Below are positions 25,738 through 34,356 of a stretch of DNA of 42,439 nt, in pieces. Origin of the DNA: an uncultured Sphingomonas sp. (GTDB lineage Bacteria; Pseudomonadota; Alphaproteobacteria; Sphingomonadales; Sphingomonadaceae); the NCBI RefSeq assembly GCF_937859915.1, contig NZ_CALMAW010000033.1:54786-97224 (forward strand). Direction: 5' to 3'. The first letter of the stretch is position 1. Each line of letters opens with the position of its first letter. The notes beneath the pieces were generated by a model. It was not told where the DNA came from, did no database searches, and saw only the letters and a program-made list of their open reading frames with translations. A program made the position numbers and the translations under genes.

Positions 25738-27018
25738 ATGCTGCGTTCGCTTAGAAAGGCTAAGGCTTCGCTCAAAAACCATGATACATCCTCACGAATG
25801 GTTGAAAAGATACGGCCCGTTGCAGAGGCAAGGTTTGAAAACGACGAGGCCGTCGCAGCCGGATCCCGGGGTGGATCGGTCGTTTTTCTGTTTCTTGGCG
25901 AGCTTTTCCTGATTCCGCATCTTCTCCCGATAGCCTTGGCCTTGGCTCGGCGCGTCGCGCCCCCGCGCATCACGCTTCTTGTCATCACCAGCATTCACGA
26001 GGAGATCGTCAGCGACGCCCTGGCCTATCTTGGCATCAAAAATGTCGAGATCCGCCGGGCGCGCGGCTTTCGCGCGATGCCGTCGGGATGCCGCGAGACG
26101 CCCGATCTTCCCCACAAAATCTGGCTGTTGGCGCTGAACCTCCTCAAAATATTGCGCTACGACGTTGCCGTCGTGGCCGAACGGACGAGCTTGTGGGTGC
26201 CGCGCCTGTTCTCGTCCGGAACCGCGTTCGTTTACAACGAACATGGCGCGGGTCCCCATGCGAACTTCGCTGCCAAGCGCAACCGCTACGCAACCCGGAT
26301 CCTGATGCCGGGGATCGGGATGGCGGCGCGCGTTCACGAGGCGGGGCACCGCGATGCGCCGATCGAAATCGTTGGGTATATCAAGCGAGACTATATGCGT
26401 GAGCTCGCAGCGTGCGCCGCGCCATTGCCGTTCGACGAAGCTCGGCCCACCGTCGTCTATGTCCCGCACTGGCTCGCGCATAAATCGAGCTGGTGGGAGA
26501 TGGGCGAACAGATCCTGTCTTATTTTGCCCGATCGACATCCTACAACCTCGTGCTGGCGCCTCATATTCGCCTCATCGAGAAGGATCCCGATTTCGACCG
26601 CAAGGTGCGGCCCTATCTCGATTGCGCGAACATCCACGTCGATTCGACGTCGTTCAAGCTTGTGGACCAGTCCTACACCAATGCGGCCGATATCTATCTT
26701 GGCGATGGATCAAGCCAGGCGGTGGAATATGCCGAACACCCACGTCCCATCGTCTTTCTCAACCCCCACGGAATCGACTGGCGGAGCGACCTGCGCTTTG
26801 GGCATTGGGTGATGGGCGATGTCGTCGACCATATCGACCATCTCGATGCGACCCTAGGCAGGGCGCTCGCCCGCTTCCCAAGCTTCTCCGCTATTCAAAC
26901 GGGATATGTGGCGCATATGATGGGAAGCGACGATCGCAAGTCGAGCAAACGGGCCGCGGATGTAGTCCACGCTGTGTTGGGCGGAAGGGTGGTGCATGGG
27001 GTGCGGCGCCCACTGTGA
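25738..27018 (+). CDS. Putative polymer/glycerophosphate-transferase-like protein, function uncertain
   Basis: A 426-residue protein, probably cytoplasmic or peripheral, with no signal peptide. The C-terminal half (about residues 235-400) resembles CDP-glycerol glycerophosphotransferase and related GT-B transferases: V-V-Y-V-P-H-W, Y-N-L-V-L-A-P-H-I-R, an N-I-H-V-D-S segment, then S-Y-T-N-A-A-D-I-Y-L-G-D-G-S-S-Q and R-P-I-V-F-L-N-P. The D-I-x-L-x-D-x-S-S pattern is what I recognise from that family. The first 40 residues are Lys-rich and encoded by AT-rich DNA; ATG 25798 (M-V-E-K) is an alternative start. It stands alone with no other surface-polymer genes nearby. Base composition at the 5' end suggests transfer or a replaced promoter. 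Confidence 0.55.
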   Translation: MLRSLRKAKASLKNHDTSSRMVEKIRPVAEARFENDEAVAAGSRGGSVVFLFLGELFLIPHLLPIALALARRVAPPRITLLVITSIHEEIVSDALAYLGIKNVEIRRARGFRAMPSGCRETPDLPHKIWLLALNLLKILRYDVAVVAERTSLWVPRLFSSGTAFVYNEHGAGPHANFAAKRNRYATRILMPGIGMAARVHEAGHRDAPIEIVGYIKRDYMRELAACAAPLPFDEARPTVVYVPHWLAHKSSWWEMGEQILSYFARSTSYNLVLAPHIRLIEKDPDFDRKVRPYLDCANIHVDSTSFKLVDQSYTNAADIYLGDGSSQAVEYAEHPRPIVFLNPHGIDWRSDLRFGHWVMGDVVDHIDHLDATLGRALARFPSFSAIQTGYVAHMMGSDDRKSSKRAADVVHAVLGGRVVHGVRRPL

Positions 27019-27105
27019 GGACCCGGCGCCGTGCTACTCCGTGAAAAAGCTTGTCGCCGCCTGCGACGTCACCGGACCGACATCTTGGCCGTCTAGGCTG
27101 CTCGC

Positions 27106-28017
27106 ATGACGACAGACATGACCGAATTCGACCGGATCCGCGACGAGCTGGTGGACAGTTTCGACGAGGAACTGGAGATGGATCTCGACGAGAGCCGCCT
27201 CGATGCGATCGCGGATGATCACCCCGCGCATGACGGGGCCGCCAACTTTGATCGCCGGTCCTATTTTCGGGAGCTGTTCAAGCTCCAGCACGAGCTCGTC
27301 CGCCTGCAGGACTGGGTCCAGCAGAAGGGGCTCAAGGTCGTCGTCCTGTTCGAGGGACGCGATTCAGCGGGCAAGGGCGGGGCGATCAAGCGGATCACCC
27401 AGCGTCTCAATCCGCGCGTCTGCCGTGTCGCCGCGCTGCCCGCGCCCAATGAGCGCGAGCGCACCCAATGGTATTTCCAGCGCTATGCCGCGCATCTCCC
27501 GGCTGCCGGCGAGATCGTGCTGTTCGACCGCAGCTGGTACAATCGGGCGGGCGTCGAGCGCGTCATGGGCTTCTGCTCCGCAGACGAGGCGGAGGAATTT
27601 TACCGCTCGGTGCCCGAGTTCGAGCGCATGCTGATCCGATCCGGCATCATCCTGGTGAAATATTGGTTCTCGATCACCGATGACGAGCAGCAGTTCCGCT
27701 TCGCGATGCGGATCCGCGATCCTCTCAAACAGTGGAAGCTCTCGCCGATGGACGTTGAATCCCGGCGGCGCTGGGAAGATTATACCCGCGCCAAGGAGGT
27801 CATGCTCGAGCGTACGCATATCCCCGAGGCGCCGTGGTGGGTCGTCGAGGCCGTCGACAAGCGCCGCGCGCGGCTCAACTGCATCAGCCATCTGCTCGCG
27901 CAAATTCCGTATGGCGACGTCGAGCATCCGCCGGTGGTGCTCCCGCCGCGGACCCGGCATGACGATTATGAGCGTCATCCCGTCCCCGCGGAGATGTATG
28001 TGCCCGCGGTCTACTGA
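27106..28017 (+). CDS. ppk2: Polyphosphate kinase 2
   Basis: A 303-residue cytoplasmic enzyme that transfers phosphate between polyphosphate and nucleoside diphosphates (typically GTP or ATP formation). Walker A is G-R-D-S-A-G-K-G-G (residues 84-92), and the Walker B/lid region is L-F-D-R-S-W-Y-N-R-A-G-V-E (about 139-151). The family ends (VKYWFSIT, F-A-M-R-I-R-D-P-L-K-Q-W-K-L-S-P-M-D) are also present. One PPK2 domain and about 300 residues fit class I. The first 45 residues are very acidic and probably disordered. No ribosome site precedes the ATG, and a TAGGCT hexamer ends seven bases before it, so a leaderless message is possible. The gene is alone on its transcript. Confidence 0.94.
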   Translation: MTTDMTEFDRIRDELVDSFDEELEMDLDESRLDAIADDHPAHDGAANFDRRSYFRELFKLQHELVRLQDWVQQKGLKVVVLFEGRDSAGKGGAIKRITQRLNPRVCRVAALPAPNERERTQWYFQRYAAHLPAAGEIVLFDRSWYNRAGVERVMGFCSADEAEEFYRSVPEFERMLIRSGIILVKYWFSITDDEQQFRFAMRIRDPLKQWKLSPMDVESRRRWEDYTRAKEVMLERTHIPEAPWWVVEAVDKRRARLNCISHLLAQIPYGDVEHPPVVLPPRTRHDDYERHPVPAEMYVPAVY

Positions 28018-28119
28018 CTGCGGCCAAGATCCCTCGGCCTAGAGAGCTGATTAAATCGGGCGCCAGGCGCGGCGTCGAAGCGCACTTGGCCTATCCGCGC
28101 TGCGGGGACAGGCGATGCG

Positions 28120-28131
28120 GCGCCTAGGCGC
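28120..28131. repeat. 12-bp perfect palindrome in the gap before the enoyl-reductase gene
   Basis: GCGCCTAGGCGC reads the same on both strands. It sits about 100 bases upstream of the reductase ATG inside a 210-base gap otherwise empty of genes. It may be an operator or only a product of GC-rich composition. Confidence 0.25.
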
Positions 28132-28227
28132 GCGGACGCAGGCGCGCATCTCTGTCCGGAGACGGAATGGCGGCGGGGATGCGATCAGCGGCAGCCCCGG
28201 CGCGCGCGACGAGAGGCATCCGAGTCC

Positions 28228-29217
28228 ATGAAATCGCTCGCTTACGACAGGAACGGCGAGCCGTGGGATGAGCTGCGGCTCGTCGAGCGTCCGCAGCCGC
28301 GGATGGACGGCGGGATGGTGCTCGTCAGGCTGGAGGCGACGCCGGTTCACATCGCGGATCTGAAGGCGATCCGCGGAGAACTGCCGTTCGTGCCGCCGGG
28401 CCCCGGGGTGCCGGGGTTCGAAGGCGTCGGCCGGATCATCGATTGCGCGCACGACGTGACCGGCTGGGCGCCGGGCGACCGTGTCATCCTGCCGATGGCC
28501 TATGGCGCGTGGAGCGAGGTGCTGGCCATCCGATCCGGCGATCTCTGGCGCGCGCCGGAGGGGCTGCGCCCGGAACAGCTCGCGCTGGTGCGGATCAACC
28601 TGTCGACCGCCTACCTGCTGCTACATGCCTACGCCCGGCTCGAACGGGGTGACTGGATCGTTCAGAACGCCGCCAATTCGAACGTCGCCCACTATGTCGC
28701 ACAGCTTGCCGCCAGCGCCGGGATCAATGTCATCGACGTCGTTCGGCGGCCCGAACTGGTCGCGCCGCTCGAAGGGGCAGGGCGCAGGCTTGTCCTCGTC
28801 GACGGCGCCGATATTGCCGCGAGGATCGTGCGGATCGCCGGGAGTCGACCATGCCTCGCGCTCGACGCGATCGGCGGGACCGCGACGACAAGGCTCGGTG
28901 CCTGCGTCGCCGACGATGGCTGTGTGCTGGCCTATGGTTTCCTCGCGGAACAGCCTTATGCGCTTGCCTATGCGGACGTCATGTTCCGGAACGTGCGGCT
29001 GCAGGGCATGATGACGGACCGCGCGATGGACCGGATCGGGGCAGGCGGCCGCGCCACGATGGTGGCCGTGCTGCAATCGGTGATGGCGTCCGGCGTGCTG
29101 GATGCCGAGATAGCGGGGATCTATGCGTTTGAGGAGATACAGGCGGCACTGCGGCACGCCGCCGGGATCGACGGGAGGCGTGCGGGCAAGGTGATCCCCG
29201 TGCCCGACAAGGCCTGA
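28228..29217 (+). CDS. Medium-chain reductase, MECR/2-enoyl-thioester reductase-like
   Basis: A 329-residue cytoplasmic NAD(P)H-dependent oxidoreductase of the zinc-independent MDR group. The N-terminal GroES-like domain has V-P-G-F-E-G-V-G-R-I. The nucleotide-binding domain begins with S-T-A-Y-L-L-L-H-A-Y, then W-I-V-Q-N-A-A-N-S-N-V-A, which parallels the Q-N-A-x-N-S segment of mitochondrial and bacterial 2-enoyl reductases. No structural or catalytic zinc Cys/His set is visible. It would reduce a conjugated C=C bond in an acyl-CoA or enone. GAGAGG lies 11 bases before the ATG. It is on the plus strand and converges on an MFS gene; it is probably the left edge of the catabolic island. Confidence 0.78.
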   Translation: MKSLAYDRNGEPWDELRLVERPQPRMDGGMVLVRLEATPVHIADLKAIRGELPFVPPGPGVPGFEGVGRIIDCAHDVTGWAPGDRVILPMAYGAWSEVLAIRSGDLWRAPEGLRPEQLALVRINLSTAYLLLHAYARLERGDWIVQNAANSNVAHYVAQLAASAGINVIDVVRRPELVAPLEGAGRRLVLVDGADIAARIVRIAGSRPCLALDAIGGTATTRLGACVADDGCVLAYGFLAEQPYALAYADVMFRNVRLQGMMTDRAMDRIGAGGRATMVAVLQSVMASGVLDAEIAGIYAFEEIQAALRHAAGIDGRRAGKVIPVPDKA

Positions 29218-29384
29218 TACGGCGGGACGACGGGACGTCGTACCTGAGGCGCCGCCCGTCGCGATGCCGCATCCGAATTGATGCCGGTCAACCGCAGCGT
29301 GTCACGCAACAGCCAGAGCAGCGGCGTGTCGGATCGACGTCGACAGCCGCGGACCGCCCATCCACCACGAGTGTGTAGCGCATC

Positions 29385-30608
29385 TCAAGCGCCGGACGAT
29401 GCCGGCGGGCGCGGATAGCGGCCAAGCGCCAGCAAGGACAGACCACCGGCGAGCAGCGCGACGGCCGCGAGATAGAGGGCGGTGGCATAGCTGCCCGTCG
29501 TGTCGAAGGAGCGGGCGAAGGAGACGGCGCCCGCGCCCGCCGCCAGCGAAAAGCTCGCCCATTGCCATGCATAGATTTGGCCGTAATGGCGCAGTCCGAA
29601 ATAGCGCGCGCACAGGAACGAGATCAGATCGAACTCGGCTCCTCCGGCCAGTCCGATCAGCCCGGCGGCGATCGCGGGCGCCTTGTGCTGCGCCAGCAGC
29701 AGGCAGGCGATGGCCGGAAGCGACAACAAGACGGCGCCGACTGCCGGCGCCCAGATCCGATCGAGCAGATATCCGGCGACGAGACGGCCCAGGATGACGT
29801 TGAGTCCAAGCAGGCTCGCATACAGTGCGGCGTGCGCGATGCCCTGATCGATCAACAGCGGCACGAGATTGGGTATCGCGCCCCCGATCCCGAAGGAGAT
29901 CGCGGCGAAGGCCAGGATCAGCAGCCAGAACCGATAGCCGCGCAGCGCGGTACCGAAGGACAGGCCGTCGACCGATTGCCCGGAGGTCCGCACCTGTCCG
30001 TCATATCCGCGTTTGCCGTGGAAGAGGAACCAGACCGTGGGCATGCCGATCAGCACGATCGCCGCGGCGATCGCGAGATAGGCGATCCGCCACCCCTGCG
30101 ACGCGATCAGCATCCCGATCAGCGGCGGCGCCGCGAACGCCGTGACGCCGGTGCCGGCGAGCGCGATGCCGAGCGCCGTGCCCCGCGCCTGCACGAACCA
30201 TTCGGCGATCCCGCGCGACCATGTCAGCGGGGTCGTGCCGATGCCCAGCACCGCGAGCAGAAACCAGCTGGCATGCCAAAGCGTCGGGCTGCCGTTCTGC
30301 GCAGCCAGCAGGCAGAAGCCGGCGGCAAGGCCCAGCTGGCTTGTCAGTGCCACGCGGCGGACACCGATCCGATCGATCAGCCATCCCGCCAGCCCGGCCA
30401 CGCACACGGTGCCCAGCATGCTGAAAATGATGCCGGACTGAACGAGCGCGCGCGGCCAATGGAAGGCCTGCGACAGCGGCTGCGCAAAGACACCGAGCGT
30501 ATAGAAGGGCAGCGCGCTCAGGCCCAGGCCGACGCCGACCAGCGCCGCGACGATGATCCGCCCGCCACCAGCACGACATTCCGCCAGAAATCCGTCTGCT
30601 CCGGTCAT
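29385..30608 (-). CDS. MFS transporter (12 helices), catabolic island
   Basis: A 407-residue inner-membrane carrier with about twelve membrane segments. The N-terminal half has GLSALPFYTLGVFAQPLSQAF and the loop WLIDRIGVRRVAL, the MFS motif-A region in the style of monocarboxylate/oxalate-formate carriers. I chose the ATG at 30608, preceded by AAGGAT; the frame's earlier ATG lies in non-homologous sequence. It follows the hydrolase-fold gene by 70 bases on the minus strand and probably ends the operon aldo/keto reductase - hydrolase-fold protein - carrier. By position it would move a substrate or product of that operon. Specific substrate unknown. Confidence 0.85.
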   Translation of the reverse strand: MTGADGFLAECRAGGGRIIVAALVGVGLGLSALPFYTLGVFAQPLSQAFHWPRALVQSGIIFSMLGTVCVAGLAGWLIDRIGVRRVALTSQLGLAAGFCLLAAQNGSPTLWHASWFLLAVLGIGTTPLTWSRGIAEWFVQARGTALGIALAGTGVTAFAAPPLIGMLIASQGWRIAYLAIAAAIVLIGMPTVWFLFHGKRGYDGQVRTSGQSVDGLSFGTALRGYRFWLLILAFAAISFGIGGAIPNLVPLLIDQGIAHAALYASLLGLNVILGRLVAGYLLDRIWAPAVGAVLLSLPAIACLLLAQHKAPAIAAGLIGLAGGAEFDLISFLCARYFGLRHYGQIYAWQWASFSLAAGAGAVSFARSFDTTGSYATALYLAAVALLAGGLSLLALGRYPRPPASSGA

Positions 30609-30678
30609 CGTCTCGATCCTTCGTAGGACAGCGGATGGCGGCCTGGCGGCGCGACCGGTCGCGGCGCGCATCGGCCCA

Positions 30679-31512
30679 TCATGCGGTGGCGAGAAAGGTC
30701 AGGATCGCGGCCGCGACATCGGCCGGCGGCGCCATCGCCTCGCCGGTGTCGCGGATCAGGACAAGGTCGCCGTCGGGAAGCAGCGCTGCGGCGCGGCGCG
30801 ATGCTTCGGCCAGTGTGTCCGCGGCGGCCGACACGCACAATGTCGGCTGTCGCACTGCCGGTAGCCGCGCCGCCATCGGGTAGCCGAACACCGCGCGATA
30901 GCCGAGCGGGAAACCGCCAAGGCCCTTGAGCACCTCGAGCACCCAGCCATGGAGATCGCGCGGCGACGGCAGGCCCGCCCGTCGCGCCGCCTGCGCGGAA
31001 TGCTCATACCAAGGCCAGAACAGGATTTGGTCGCGACAGAAATTGTGCGCCAGGATGAGGTGGACGCCGTTGATATCCGGCTCGATGACCGGCGCATAAT
31101 GCGCCTTCAAGTCTTCGGCTTCGGCTTCGGCATACATCGGCACGCCATCCAGGATCACGCGACGCACCAGATCCGGCACCGTGGCGGCAATCTCGACGGC
31201 GAGGCATGCGCCGGTATGCGACCCGTACAGATCGACCTGCCCGTAGCCGAGGCCGCGAACGAGATCGACGACATCGGCGGCATAGTCCGCGATCGTCGGC
31301 GCGGATCCGGGGTGAGGATCGCTGTCGCCGGTGCCGGCGAGGTCGGGCGCAACCACCGTCTTGCCGGTGAGCGCCGCGATGATCGGTTCGATTTGCCGCG
31401 CCGAGCCGGGAAGATGATGCAGCGCGACGATCGGCACGCCGGCGCCGTCTCTATAGCGATAGTGGATCTGCCGCTCGCCGAGGTCGAAGAAGCGCCGGCG
31501 GACGCGTATCAC
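30679..31512 (-). CDS. Alpha/beta-hydrolase-fold protein with atypical G-x-H-T-G elbow (copy 1)
   Basis: A 277-residue protein with the alpha/beta-hydrolase fold: oxyanion strand L-H-H-L-P-G-S (31-37), D-L-A-G-T-G-D-S (58-65) and the elbow Y-G-S-H-T-G (96-101). The nucleophile position is His99 instead of Ser, Asp or Cys. The usual acid is present (Asp232), but the region that should carry the catalytic His (T-G-E-A-M-A-P-P, 256-263) has none. It may be a non-hydrolytic member such as a lyase, or use a different mechanism. I chose GTG 31512, which overlaps the aldo/keto reductase stop (GTGA); the frame further upstream is shadow of that gene. A second protein with the same change lies 6 kb away (37426-38256). 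Confidence 0.8.
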   Translation of the reverse strand: MIRVRRRFFDLGERQIHYRYRDGAGVPIVALHHLPGSARQIEPIIAALTGKTVVAPDLAGTGDSDPHPGSAPTIADYAADVVDLVRGLGYGQVDLYGSHTGACLAVEIAATVPDLVRRVILDGVPMYAEAEAEDLKAHYAPVIEPDINGVHLILAHNFCRDQILFWPWYEHSAQAARRAGLPSPRDLHGWVLEVLKGLGGFPLGYRAVFGYPMAARLPAVRQPTLCVSAAADTLAEASRRAAALLPDGDLVLIRDTGEAMAPPADVAAAILTFLATA

Positions 31513-32540
31513 GACAGGCCCAGCAGGCTGCGGGTCCGCGGATCGGGGACCATGCGGAGCAGCCAGTCGGGATAGCGGGTGGGCTGCATCGTCAACGCAT
31601 CGAGCGTCGCGACTTCGTCGTCGGTCAGGCACATGTCGGCCGATTTCAGATTGTCGTCGAGCTGCTCTTCCCGACTGATTCCGAAGATGATCGAGGTGAC
31701 GAACGGCTTGGCGAGCAGCCAGCCGATCGCGACATGCCCCGGCGTGCAACCGCGCGCGGCGGCGATCTCGACCATCGCGTCGATCACGTCATAGCCGCGT
31801 TCGAGATCGACCGGCGGCTGCGCGAAGGTGGAACGGCGTGCGCCGGCCGGATTGGGATCGGCGCGGGTATATTTGCCGGTCAGAAATCCGCCGGCGAGAG
31901 GGCTCCAGACCAGCATCCCGAGCCCGGCCGCTTGCGCGAAGGGAACAAGCTCGGTCTCGATGTCGCGCCCGACGAGCGAATAATAGAGCTGCATCGCCAC
32001 GATCGGCGAACAGCCATGCTGCTTCTGCAGCCCAAGCAACGTCGCTGCCATCCAGGCCGGCCAGTTCGACACCGCGAGATAACGTATCTTCCCGCTCGCG
32101 ATCAGTGCCTCGCACGCGCGCATCGTCTCCCCGAGCGGCGTCAAGGGATCGATGCTGTGCAGGTGATAAACGTCGATCCAGTCCGTGCCCAGCCGGCGAA
32201 GGCTGGCCTCGACCGCCTCCAGGATATGCCGCCGCGACAGCCCGGCTTCGGTCGGCGCAGTGCCGACGCGCAGACCGCATTTGCTGGTGAGCACGATGTC
32301 CGTGCGCTTCTTGCCGAGCGCATGGCCGAGCAGCAGCTCCGACTGGCCGCCGACATAGGCGTCCGACGTATCGAACAGCGTGATGCCCGCGTCGATCGCC
32401 CGTGCGACGAGTCGATCGGCCTGCGCCTGGCCAAGATTCTTGCGCAGCCCCGGCAGTGTCTCGCCGACCCCAAGCGAGCCGGCGCCGAACGCCAAGCGCG
32501 ATACGATCAGCCCGCTGTGTCCCAGCCTCGCATATTGCAT
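31509..32540 (-). CDS. Aldo/keto reductase
   Basis: A 343-residue NADPH-dependent (beta/alpha)8-barrel oxidoreductase that interconverts carbonyls and alcohols. The catalytic tetrad is visible: Asp57, Tyr62 (F-D-T-S-D-A-Y), Lys87 (L-T-S-K-C-G) and His128 (Y-H-L-H-S). The start M-Q-Y-A-R-L-G-H-S-G-L is typical of the family, and AGGGGAT lies upstream of ATG 32540; the frame continues 50 codons upstream without homology. It is the first gene of the minus-strand operon, overlaps the hydrolase-fold gene by 4 bases, and is divergent from the LLM monooxygenase across a 480-base gap. Substrate unknown. Confidence 0.9.
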   Translation of the reverse strand: MQYARLGHSGLIVSRLAFGAGSLGVGETLPGLRKNLGQAQADRLVARAIDAGITLFDTSDAYVGGQSELLLGHALGKKRTDIVLTSKCGLRVGTAPTEAGLSRRHILEAVEASLRRLGTDWIDVYHLHSIDPLTPLGETMRACEALIASGKIRYLAVSNWPAWMAATLLGLQKQHGCSPIVAMQLYYSLVGRDIETELVPFAQAAGLGMLVWSPLAGGFLTGKYTRADPNPAGARRSTFAQPPVDLERGYDVIDAMVEIAAARGCTPGHVAIGWLLAKPFVTSIIFGISREEQLDDNLKSADMCLTDDEVATLDALTMQPTRYPDWLLRMVPDPRTRSLLGLS

Positions 32541-33020
32541 GATCGCATCCCCTGTCGTGTGCGGCACGCGCGCCCCGGCCGGATCATGATCGATGCGATC
32601 TGGTTCGCGAGGCATTTTGCCGAACTCGACCGCTGGTCGGATAGTTCTGATTTCGAACGACAATGGCGGTCCGAACCCAGCTTCTGCCACGCAAGGGCGA
32701 TGGGCGAACAGCGAATGCCGGGGACGATCCTCTGCTCGTCGCGCCGATGAACGGTCCGTCCTACAAGATGCGGTCTGCCCCCTCCTGTCGCCGCTTGGCG
32801 TACCGTGCCGTCATGGCCGCGGGCGGCACCATGGTGCCCGGCTCACGGCCCGGCGATCATGGCCTCGCCTACGGATTGCGGAACTGGGTTCGGCACGATC
32901 GGCCGCGCTTTTGCCCGCCTCTCGGTCAATCTTGGGAATCAGGCTTCGTCGGTCCGAACCGGCCTGCATCCTCGAACCGATCGTCGCGCAACGGTGGCGG
33001 TGATCGACCAGGGGGCATTC
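32541..33020. promoter_or_regulatory. Divergent intergenic region of the catabolic island, no gene
   Basis: 480 bases between the aldo/keto reductase (left) and the LLM monooxygenase (right); short open frames here have no ribosome sites or family-like content. It holds a 10-bp palindrome GATCATGATC (32582-32591), the octamer GTCGGATA plus G (32636-32644) that recurs elsewhere in the island, and a 14-bp perfect palindrome GGCACCATGGTGCC (32825-32838). It probably carries both promoters and operator sites. The length is unusually large for this compact window. Confidence 0.45.
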
Positions 33021-34349
33021 ATGGCGCAATCCGAGCTTATTCACCTCGTCGCTGATCTGTCGCTGATCCATACCCTGGGCAAATGGCGCTATCCGGGATC
33101 TTGGAACAGCTATGCGCCCTACGGATCCCCGGATCTCTACCTCGACCTTGCGCGCCTGCTCGAACATGGCCGCTTCGACGGCGCCTTCTTCGCGGATGTC
33201 GCCGGTACGCCGCTGTTCAACGGCGCGCCCGACGACACGGTGGAATGGGGTGTCGCCTGGCCGCGCCACGATCCCCTGCCGATGGCGATCGCGATGGCGG
33301 GCGTGACCAAGCATCTCGGCTTCGTCACCACCATGTCGATGACCTATCATCATCCGTTCAATGTCGCGCGGCTCTTCGCCAGCGTCGATCACGTCACCCG
33401 CGGCCGCATCGCCTATAATGCCGTCGTCTCCGGCTTTCCGCAGGAAGCCCAGAATTTCGGCTACGACACCACGCCGGATCATGAATGGCGCTACCGCCGC
33501 GCCGAGGAATTTCTCGAGGTGCTCGACAAGCTGTACGGTTCGGTCGATCCCGATGCCATGCTGTGGGATCGCGAGACCGGGCGCGTCGCGGATCCCACCA
33601 AGGTGCGCCGGATCGACCACGTGGGCGAGCATTTCAAGGTGATGGGGCCGCTGCCCTGCGCGCCCTCACCGCAGGGGCGTCCCGTCCAGATCCAGGCCGG
33701 CGCCTCGGCCTCGGGCATGAAGCTCGCCGGGCGCTATGCCGATCTGCAATTCGCCATCCCCTACGACATTCCCAAGATGGCCGCGCATCGCCAGAAGCTC
33801 GACGACGCGGCGATTGCGGCCGGCCGCACCCCGCGCGACGTCGGCGTGCTCTGGTCCGCGCGCTTCGATGTCGTATCCGGTCCGGAAGAGGCGCGACACA
33901 ATCGCGCGATGCTGCTGCAATCCATCCCCGAACAGATGGGTATGGTGTTCCTGAGCCAATGGTGGGGCGTCGACGGCTATCGTCTCGATCCGCAGCGGAC
34001 CGTCCACGACACCGTCGCCGAGATCAAGGAGCTCGGGGTCGGCCCCAATTGGAGCTACATCGACGATGCCGTCCGCAATTCGGACGATAAGACGACGATC
34101 GCGGAATATTCTCAGCAATGGCTGACGTCCGACGATGGCTGGACGGGCACACCGACGGAGATCGTCGACAAGATGGAAGAAGCCCATTTCGGCTCGGGCG
34201 CCAATGGCGGCTTCATGGTCGTCCCGAAAACCGGCGTGCCGGGCGGCTTCGCGCGCTTCGTCCATGAGGTCGTCCCGGTCCTCCAGTATCGGGGGCTGAT
34301 GCGCAAAGAATATGCCGGCCCCACGATGCGCGAAAACCTCCTGGTCTGA
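33021..34349 (+). CDS. LLM-class flavin-dependent monooxygenase (NtaA/SnaA/DszA-like)
   Basis: A 442-residue cytoplasmic TIM-barrel monooxygenase of the bacterial-luciferase superfamily that uses reduced FMN supplied by a separate reductase. Family features are LVADLSLIH at the start, R-F-D-G-A-F-F-A-D, a T-M-S-M-T-Y-H-H-P-F-N-V-A-R segment, F-A-S-V-D-H-V-T-R-G-R and V-Q-I-Q-A-G-A-S-A-S-G. Length fits the NtaA/DszA branch (about 440). I chose ATG 33021, which has AGGGGG upstream; the frame extends 72 codons earlier without homology. Members attack amines, sulfones or ketones (Baeyer-Villiger type), so the reaction is open. No flavin reductase gene lies in the window. The DHA2 carrier gene starts 7 bases downstream. 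Confidence 0.88.
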   Translation: MAQSELIHLVADLSLIHTLGKWRYPGSWNSYAPYGSPDLYLDLARLLEHGRFDGAFFADVAGTPLFNGAPDDTVEWGVAWPRHDPLPMAIAMAGVTKHLGFVTTMSMTYHHPFNVARLFASVDHVTRGRIAYNAVVSGFPQEAQNFGYDTTPDHEWRYRRAEEFLEVLDKLYGSVDPDAMLWDRETGRVADPTKVRRIDHVGEHFKVMGPLPCAPSPQGRPVQIQAGASASGMKLAGRYADLQFAIPYDIPKMAAHRQKLDDAAIAAGRTPRDVGVLWSARFDVVSGPEEARHNRAMLLQSIPEQMGMVFLSQWWGVDGYRLDPQRTVHDTVAEIKELGVGPNWSYIDDAVRNSDDKTTIAEYSQQWLTSDDGWTGTPTEIVDKMEEAHFGSGANGGFMVVPKTGVPGGFARFVHEVVPVLQYRGLMRKEYAGPTMRENLLV

Positions 34350-34356
34350 CGGACAC

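Noticed and set aside
27064..27105. Consensus promoter for ppk2
   Set aside because: TAGGCT sits at a suitable -10 place, but no -35 hexamer lies 16-18 bases upstream, so I did not annotate it as a promoter.
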